Shown here piece by piece: positions 44,880 to 50,319 of a stretch of DNA of 50,319 bases. Made by a program: the position numbers and the translations under genes. This stretch comes from Campylobacterota bacterium. GTDB taxonomy: Bacteria; Campylobacterota; Campylobacteria; Campylobacterales; Sulfurimonadaceae. The stretch is taken from positions 1-50,319 of the forward strand of contig JAUPKZ010000002.1 of assembly GCA_030837195.1 (NCBI GenBank), read 5' to 3'. The notes under the pieces are model-generated. The model searched no databases. It was not told the DNA's origin and saw nothing but the letters and a program-made list of their open reading frames with translations. Each line of letters opens with the position of its first letter. The stretch's first letter is position 1.

Positions 44880-45620
44880 ATGTTAAGAGTTGCTATTTTA
44901 TTTTTAATGCTTGGTCTTGTAAATGTTTTTGCTGCGCAAGCGCCGGTCGTGCCTACTATGAATTTTGAGCTATCGGCTCCTTCTTCTCCGCAACAACTTG
45001 TGAGTTCACTAAATGTTTTAGTTTTACTTACTTTGCTTTTTCTAGCACCTAGCATGGTACTTGTTATGACAACTTTTACAAGGTTTGTTATAGTGTTTGG
45101 GTTTTTAAGACAGGCTCTTGGAACGCAGCAAGTTCCTCCCACGCAGCTGCTTGTTATGCTTGGTATGATTTTAACATTTTTTGTTATGGAGCCAATCGGT
45201 ACAAAGGCCTATAATGACGGGATTAAACCCTATATAGAAGAAAAAATAGGGTATGAAGAAGCGTTTGATAAAACAACGCTTCCTTTTAAAAATTTTATGG
45301 TTAGAAACACTAGAGAAAAAGATTTGGCACTCTTTTTTAGAATTAGAAAAATGGAAAATCCAAAATCAATAGAAGAAGTACCTCTCTCGGTTATCATTCC
45401 GGCTTTTGTAATTAGCGAGCTTAAGACCGCTTTTGAGATAGGTTTCTTACTGTTTTTACCGTTTTTAGTCGTAGATATGGTTGTTGCTTCTATTCTTATG
45501 TCTATGGGTATGATGATGCTTCCTCCGGTTATGATATCTCTACCTTTTAAGATACTTATTTTTATCCTTATAGACGGTTGGAACCTCTTGGTAGGCAATT
45601 TGATTGCTTCGATAAAGTAG
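44880..45620 (+). CDS. fliP: Flagellar export apparatus protein FliP
   Basis: The 246-residue core component of the type III flagellar export gate has a cleavable signal peptide (LRVAILFLMLGLVNVFAAQA), TM segments VLVLLTLLFLAPSMVLVMTTFTRFVIVFGFLRQALG with the family signature TTFTRFVIVFGFLRQALGTQQ, LLVMLGMILTFFVMEP, and the C-terminal signature VSMGMMMLPPVMISLPFK (here ILMSMGMMMLPPVMISLPFK). It forms the FliP5-FliR-FliQ4 channel. Sharing a unit with motAB couples export gate and stator expression. Confidence 0.95.
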   Translation: MLRVAILFLMLGLVNVFAAQAPVVPTMNFELSAPSSPQQLVSSLNVLVLLTLLFLAPSMVLVMTTFTRFVIVFGFLRQALGTQQVPPTQLLVMLGMILTFFVMEPIGTKAYNDGIKPYIEEKIGYEEAFDKTTLPFKNFMVRNTREKDLALFFRIRKMENPKSIEEVPLSVIIPAFVISELKTAFEIGFLLFLPFLVVDMVVASILMSMGMMMLPPVMISLPFKILIFILIDGWNLLVGNLIASIK

Positions 45621-45627
45621 AGCATAT

Positions 45628-46749
45628 ATGGATTGCAAATATTTTGGCAAATGCGGAGCATGTGTTGTATGGGACAGTGGATACGAAGCTCAACTATTAC
45701 AAAAAGTGGAAGAAAATAGACAAAGATTTAGTGAATTTCATACAAAACACATAAGCATATTTAAATCAAAAGAGAAACATTATCGTTCAAGAAGCGAGTT
45801 TAAAATATGGCATATAGACGATGAAATATTTTATGCAATGAACAGCATCGATAAAAGCGGTGTTGTTCTGGTTGATGAATGCCCGCAGGTAGAAAATGCT
45901 ATTTTTGAACTGATGCCGAAACTTTTGCATGAGATAAAAGAGTTTGACATAGGTTTTAAGCTCTTTGGTGCAGATTTTTTATGTTCAAGAAGCTCTGAAG
46001 TAGCAGTTTCGCTTTTGTACCACAGAGAACTTGACTCTATTTGGAGAGAAAAGGCAGCTAAGATAGCACAAAAGTTCGGCATTTACATTATAGGAAGAAG
46101 CAGAGGGCAAAAAATTGTTATCGGACAAGATTATGTAACTCAAGAGCTCTATATTGACGGTGAAAAGTTAAAATTTAAATATATAGAAAACAGTTTTACG
46201 CAGCCAAACTCATTTGTAAATGAACAGATGGTAACTTGGGCTTTAGATAAAATTTCAAATTCTAAAGGTGATTTGTTAGAGCTTTATTGCGGTGCGGGAA
46301 ATTTTACTATTGCATTTGCAAAAAAAATCAATAAAATCTTAGCAACAGAGATATCAAAATCATCCATTAATGCGGCTAAAGAGAATATGCTATTAAACGG
46401 CGTGTCAAATATAGAATTTGTTAGAATGGGCGTTGAAGAGTTTGTTCAGGCGCTTGATGGCGTTAGAGTATTTAACAGGATGAAGCATATAGATATTGCA
46501 TCTTATGATATTGATACTATTTTTGTAGATCCTCCAAGAAGCGGAATGGATGAAGCATCATGCAGATTTGCCTCAAGGTTTAAGCATATACTTTATATAT
46601 CTTGCAATCCTTTGACGCTTAAGCGAGATTTGGAGATTTTATGCGAAACCCACTTAGTCGAGGATATGGCTCTTTTTGACCAATTTCCATATACAAAGCA
46701 CGCAGAAATGGGTGTAAAACTAATTCTAAAAGAAGATAACGGTAGATGA
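45628..46749 (+). CDS. trmA: tRNA (uracil-5-)-methyltransferase
   Basis: The 373-residue SAM-dependent methyltransferase of the TrmA/RlmD family has the N-terminal HYRSRSEFKIWH, the QPNSFVNEQMV and LELYCGAGNFTIAFA SAM-binding segments, the IFVDPPRSGMD motif and the catalytic cysteine in ISCNPLTLKRDL, plus a general-base glutamate in HAEMGV. It makes m5U54 of tRNA. The absence of a TRAM domain and the short N-terminus favour TrmA over RlmD. It begins 8 nt after fliP, and its last 4 nt overlap the following gene. Confidence 0.9.
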   Translation: MDCKYFGKCGACVVWDSGYEAQLLQKVEENRQRFSEFHTKHISIFKSKEKHYRSRSEFKIWHIDDEIFYAMNSIDKSGVVLVDECPQVENAIFELMPKLLHEIKEFDIGFKLFGADFLCSRSSEVAVSLLYHRELDSIWREKAAKIAQKFGIYIIGRSRGQKIVIGQDYVTQELYIDGEKLKFKYIENSFTQPNSFVNEQMVTWALDKISNSKGDLLELYCGAGNFTIAFAKKINKILATEISKSSINAAKENMLLNGVSNIEFVRMGVEEFVQALDGVRVFNRMKHIDIASYDIDTIFVDPPRSGMDEASCRFASRFKHILYISCNPLTLKRDLEILCETHLVEDMALFDQFPYTKHAEMGVKLILKEDNGR

Positions 46750-48152
46750 AAAAAATTTTAATTATCGGCGACGGTGATACATTTAAGAGGTTTATTCACA
46801 GAGTTTCTCAAACATATACGAGTGAAAATATGTATTATGTCGTTGAAACAAAAGCAAATAAACATAAAGATATAAACCCTGCTAGATTCAAATTTTTCGA
46901 GTTTGACCCTACTAGTTTTCATAAATTATCCAATCTTCTTAAAATGGAGTTTGCACAAGTCATAGTAGTTATGCAAAAACAATCAGATGCACTGCATACG
47001 ATTAAAAACATAAGAGTTCTTAAAAAGCAACTACGAATTATAGTTTTAAGCAAATGGAGTTTTGAAAACGAAGACCCCAATGTTGTTGTTATCAATGCAA
47101 ATGAAATTTTATCATCCAGACTTATCGACTATCTTCCAAATGTTCCCGTAATAGCGCAAAATGTCGGACTTGGAGAAGGTGAGATTATGGAGGTTTCCGT
47201 TCCTTTTGGAAGCTCTTTTGTTTACCGCCATATAGGAGTTATAGAGCAAAAAGAGTGGCGAATTGTTGCAATATATAGAAATAGAAAGCTTATTATGCCT
47301 GATAGAAGAAGGATGATACATCCAAATGACACTCTTTTGCTAATCGGAGAGCCGAGTGTACTAAAGTCTGTCTATCTTGCCATAAAAAGAGAGCTTGGTC
47401 AGTTTCCGGAGCCGTTTGGTTCAAATTTATACCTATATCTGGATATGAATCTTTTAAATTTTAAAACTACGCAAAAATTGATAAATAGAGCATTGTTTGT
47501 ACAAAATAAATTAAATAAAACGCTAATTATCAGGGTTACTAATCCAAACAATTTTGAAACTCTTTGGCAAATTAAGGCATATAGGTCTTCTAGCGTTATT
47601 ATTGAAATAGAGTTTGACGGTAAAAATCTTAAAGAGAAGCTTTTACAGGATATTAAAATATTTCATATAGGTTTAATTATGGTCTCAAAAGAGATATTTG
47701 CGGATTATGAGACTAGGTTAAATCTCTACGAAACGAAAATTCCGGTGTTAAAGCTCTCAAGCAAGCCTTTTTCTTCGCTAAGGGATACGGCTATAATACT
47801 AGGGGATAATCGTGATTTGGAAAAAATTTCATCTACGATTTTTGATATTGCACAACAGATGAATTTTAATTTGGAACTATATAATTATCTAAATGAACAT
47901 CAAGAGTCAAAAGAACAGGTAATAGAGCACTTTACAAATCTCTCAAATCTCTTCTCAAAAAATATAAAGGTTATAAAAGAGACTCAAAACCCTATTAAGC
48001 TCTTAAGAAAAAGGGAAAACTTTTTGCAGATTGTTCCTTTTACAAGACATACAACAAGAAAAAGGGTACACTCTCTTTTATCGGCAAATAGCGAAAAACT
48101 ATACTTTAAATTGGATGAGTATCATCAAATTTTTATTCCGATACAGACATAA
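46746..48152 (+). CDS. TrkA-like NAD-binding/RCK_C protein (COG3400-type), function unknown
   Basis: The 468-residue cytoplasmic protein starts with a Rossmann motif, ILIIGDGDTFKRF, as in TrkA-N domains (about 1-125). A TrkA-C/RCK_C domain follows (about 145-215, GEGEIMEVSVPFGSSF through HPNDTLLLIGEP), and then a ~250-residue C-terminal region unlike known K+ transporters but somewhat universal-stress-like in its strand/helix rhythm. I recall this arrangement as COG3400, found mainly in Campylobacterota. It may be a ligand-sensing regulator of ion transport, but no transporter gene is adjacent. The ATG overlaps trmA by 4 nt. Confidence 0.7.
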   Translation: MKKILIIGDGDTFKRFIHRVSQTYTSENMYYVVETKANKHKDINPARFKFFEFDPTSFHKLSNLLKMEFAQVIVVMQKQSDALHTIKNIRVLKKQLRIIVLSKWSFENEDPNVVVINANEILSSRLIDYLPNVPVIAQNVGLGEGEIMEVSVPFGSSFVYRHIGVIEQKEWRIVAIYRNRKLIMPDRRRMIHPNDTLLLIGEPSVLKSVYLAIKRELGQFPEPFGSNLYLYLDMNLLNFKTTQKLINRALFVQNKLNKTLIIRVTNPNNFETLWQIKAYRSSSVIIEIEFDGKNLKEKLLQDIKIFHIGLIMVSKEIFADYETRLNLYETKIPVLKLSSKPFSSLRDTAIILGDNRDLEKISSTIFDIAQQMNFNLELYNYLNEHQESKEQVIEHFTNLSNLFSKNIKVIKETQNPIKLLRKRENFLQIVPFTRHTTRKRVHSLLSANSEKLYFKLDEYHQIFIPIQT

Positions 48153-48220
48153 AGCACTTTATTAACATTTTTTAAGTATTATTTACTACTAAAAAAATAA
48201 TAAATTATTTCGGATATTAA

Positions 48221-49270
48221 ATGCAGGTACATATTCCTCTAAAAAAAGTCGTAGATGACTCTTATGATATAACTATTGATACGCTTAAACCTCTTCATTT
48301 CAACACAAAAATAGCTATTGTCACAAACGAGACTGTTGCAGGGCTACATCTTGATTATTTGCTCAAAAAAATAAGCGCAAAAGAGCTGATAATCATAACG
48401 CTCAAAGACGGTGAAGAGTATAAAAACCAACAGAGCATAGATACTATTTTAAATTCACTCTTTGAGCATCGTTTTAACCGCAAGTCTATACTTGTAGCCT
48501 TTGGCGGTGGGGTTATCGGCGATATGACGGGATACGCTGCTAGCATATATCAAAGAGGAATTGATTTTATACAAATACCAACAACGCTTCTTTCTCAAGT
48601 TGATGCGAGTGTCGGCGGAAAAACAGGTATAAATAACAAGTACGGAAAAAATCTTGTAGGCGCATTTCATCAACCAAAAGCAGTCTATATAGATCCGTAT
48701 TTTTTAACTACTCTTCCAAAAAGAGAGTTTAGTGCAGGAGTTGCAGAGATAGTAAAGATGGCTGTTACTTTTAATAGAGAATTTTTTGAGTTTTTAGAGC
48801 ATAATGATTTATACGATGCAAAAAATTTGCAAGAAGCCATCCGTTACTCGGTACAGACGAAGGCAGATGTCGTTTCAGAGGATGAAAAAGAGCAGGGCAT
48901 ACGAGCGGCTCTTAATTATGGGCATACTTTTGGGCATGTTATAGAGAATGAGACGGCATATAAAACCTATCTTCACGGCGAAGCGGTGGCTATTGGTATG
49001 TGTATGGCAAACGAGATGGCTCTTAAGATGAATCTTCTAACTCAAAAAGAGCAAGAAAGAGTGGAGGAGTTATTGAAAAAATATGATCTTCCGACGACTT
49101 ATAAGATTAAAGATGTAAGAAAGTTTTATGAGGCTTTCTTTTTGGACAAAAAAAGCCTTGATTCATCTATCACTTTTATACTTCCCTTTGGAATAGGAAA
49201 ATTTTTGATTACCGATAAAGTCGATATATCTACCACGATGTGTGTTTTAAATAAATTCGGAGAACTGTAG
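48221..49270 (+). CDS. aroB: 3-dehydroquinate synthase
   Basis: The 349-residue NAD- and metal-dependent enzyme catalyses step 2 of the shikimate pathway. Motifs are LVAFGGGVIGDMTGYAAS, GIDFIQIPTTLLSQVDASVGGKTGIN, the metal-site glutamate in FSAGVAEIVKMA, and histidines in LNYGHTFGHVIEN and YLHGEAVAIGM. Length is typical. The start is ATG 48221 after a 68-nt A/T-rich gap. It is followed at once by an MscS channel gene, an order I also recall from C. jejuni. Confidence 0.97.
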   Translation: MQVHIPLKKVVDDSYDITIDTLKPLHFNTKIAIVTNETVAGLHLDYLLKKISAKELIIITLKDGEEYKNQQSIDTILNSLFEHRFNRKSILVAFGGGVIGDMTGYAASIYQRGIDFIQIPTTLLSQVDASVGGKTGINNKYGKNLVGAFHQPKAVYIDPYFLTTLPKREFSAGVAEIVKMAVTFNREFFEFLEHNDLYDAKNLQEAIRYSVQTKADVVSEDEKEQGIRAALNYGHTFGHVIENETAYKTYLHGEAVAIGMCMANEMALKMNLLTQKEQERVEELLKKYDLPTTYKIKDVRKFYEAFFLDKKSLDSSITFILPFGIGKFLITDKVDISTTMCVLNKFGEL

Positions 49271-50319
49271 TTGAAAAAAATATTTCTTTATTTTGCACTG
49301 CTTCTTGCCACTGCTCTTTTTGCACAAAAAAATATAAATGAGGCGCAAATTTTAAAAGAACAAGAGTATCAAAAAGAGCTTATTGCAAAAGAGGAAGAAA
49401 AAAAAGAAAAGATTGCAAAACATAAACAAGAGCTTCAAGCGCTTGAAGAAAAGATAACAAAAAAAGATAGTGTATGGATGAAAAGTTACGCATCTTACAT
49501 CACATCTTTAGAAATTAGAGAGAGTTTGGGAGAAATCAAAGAAAAGATAAAGCTACTGGAAAGCAAAGGTAAAAAATCACTAAGTGAGAGCGATGAGCTT
49601 GTTTCTTTAGTTGCAAAGGAGAAAATTTTAGCTTCTCAGATAGAAAAGCTAAAGAAAAAAGACAGTGCTCCTTTTTCAAATATCTTAACGCCTCCAAATA
49701 TTGATGAAGTACCATCAATTACAAATCCTATGGATATTTTTGCGGGTATCTCTTTTGTTAAAACTGCCGAACAGGGTTTTAGCGACTACAATTTGAAAAA
49801 AAAAGAGCTAGGAGAGATAGTATCTCTTTTAAAAGCTCAGATGCAAATATATACGGAACTTCAAGACCTAAACGAAACAAGCTATAAAGACGCGGCAATG
49901 CTTAAGCATAGCCAACTTGAGAGTTTTGCATCCGCATATGATACTATGAGTGTTACTGCCGATGTTTACGAAAAAAGATTGGATGTTATTGAAGTAAATA
50001 TTAACAAAGACATAGAGTATCAAATCGTAAAACTTGCCAAGATAGGCGTAATTGTTTTTGTAATTTTTGTCATATTTTTTCTTTTAAAACTATTTATTAA
50101 AAAATATATTACGGATAACGAGAGATTTTATATGGCAAATAAAATCATTACATTTTTAAATGTTACAATCGTTATTCTTATACTTTTTTTTAGCTATATT
50201 GAGAATGTGAGCTATTTGGTTACTATTCTTGGATTTGCATCAGCAGGTATAGCAATTGCAATGAAAGATTGGTTTATGAGCATACTCGGTTGGCTCGTAA
50301 TCGTTATCGGTGGTAGTTT
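49271..50319 (+). CDS. MscS-family mechanosensitive channel, 3' end outside window
   Basis: The frame from TTG 49271 is open to the window end (349 codons). It encodes a signal peptide (IFLYFALLLATALFA), a long charged coiled-coil periplasmic region (about residues 18-245, rich in EKK and LKKK), a transmembrane segment (IGVIVFVIFVIFFLLKLF), a second one (IITFLNVTIVILILFFSYI) and the pore-lining helix VTILGFASAGIAIAMKDW followed by ILGWLVIVIGG, the MscS hallmark. It is thus a large MscS/MscK-type channel that releases solutes under hypo-osmotic stress; the beta domain lies beyond the window. The TTG directly follows the aroB TAG. Confidence 0.85.
   Translation, partial: MKKIFLYFALLLATALFAQKNINEAQILKEQEYQKELIAKEEEKKEKIAKHKQELQALEEKITKKDSVWMKSYASYITSLEIRESLGEIKEKIKLLESKGKKSLSESDELVSLVAKEKILASQIEKLKKKDSAPFSNILTPPNIDEVPSITNPMDIFAGISFVKTAEQGFSDYNLKKKELGEIVSLLKAQMQIYTELQDLNETSYKDAAMLKHSQLESFASAYDTMSVTADVYEKRLDVIEVNINKDIEYQIVKLAKIGVIVFVIFVIFFLLKLFIKKYITDNERFYMANKIITFLNVTIVILILFFSYIENVSYLVTILGFASAGIAIAMKDWFMSILGWLVIVIGGS

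Noticed and set aside
43341-45620. Sigma-54 or sigma-28 promoter for the motility genes
   Set aside because: No GG-N10-GC or sigma-28-like TAAA/CGATA pair was found upstream of motA; an extended -10 explains the region better.
1-50319. CRISPR arrays, rRNA, tRNA genes or complete insertion sequences
   Set aside because: Intergenic gaps are all shorter than 160 nt and none contains regular direct repeats, a tRNA-like cloverleaf or a transposase frame.

Overview
The window looks like chromosomal DNA of a Campylobacterota (Epsilonproteobacteria) bacterium, most likely Sulfurimonas or a close relative. The DNA is low in G+C, genes are tightly packed with many 1-4 nt overlaps, and TTG/GTG starts are common. 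Several blocks keep gene orders I recall from Campylobacter and Helicobacter: the DUF2018/polyprenyl synthase/hemA/proS/fxsA/hemC/ubiD block, the HIT/pheS/pheT/aroA/ispH/rpsA/serA block, fliP next to glmU, and aroB next to an MscS channel. I see no tRNA, rRNA, CRISPR array or intact insertion sequence, and no gene-free stretch longer than 300 bases.

Positions 1-5517 differ from the rest. This part is visibly richer in G+C and in CGATCG/TCGAT-type words. It carries a RecB/AddA-type helicase-nuclease cut by the window edge, a WYL-domain regulator, a divergent tandem-AAA+ ATPase, the first 37 codons of a cyclic-phosphate-processing receiver (cREC-like) protein, and a 60-residue C-terminal remnant of a tyrosine integrase. 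A clear palindromic operator (TGGACAAAAATTGTCCA, plus a further half-site) lies between the WYL gene and the ATPase. I read this as an acquired island, probably a regulated conflict or phage-defence cassette, whose right end has been eroded by recombination. It is the best candidate for an undescribed system here.

From 5518 the window is core chromosome. Regions: 5.5-10.2 kb, a YbgC thioesterase, a periplasmic-binding-like protein, a family-4-like uracil-DNA glycosylase with an unusual active-site motif, a GGDEF-EAL protein and an MBL-fold hydrolase. 10.2-15.1 kb, nadE, a DegT-family aminotransferase, lpxK, argB and a stand-alone MnmC2-like oxidoreductase. 15.1-23.8 kb, a long tetrapyrrole/quinone/tRNA charging operon, which includes a prolyl-tRNA synthetase lacking the usual editing insertion, then a small cytochrome c. 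23.9-35.6 kb, argH, osmC, HIT, pheST, aroA, ispH, rpsA and serA. 35.7-41.1 kb, a TolC/adaptor/RND efflux operon in which the RND permease is encoded as two half-genes. 41.3-43.2 kb, glmU and a lytic transglycosylase. 43.3-50.3 kb, motA-motB-fliP, trmA, a TrkA-like NAD-binding protein, aroB and the start of an MscS channel.

The core genes work in amino-acid synthesis (argB, argH, aroA, aroB, serA), heme and quinone synthesis (hemA, hemC, polyprenyl synthase, UbiD-like), translation (proS, pheST, rpsA, trmA), the cell envelope (lpxK, glmU, transglycosylase) and motility (motAB, fliP). Promoters recognisable by eye mostly carry extended -10 elements (TGN-TATAAT-like) without an obvious -35, as expected for the housekeeping sigma factor of this phylum.
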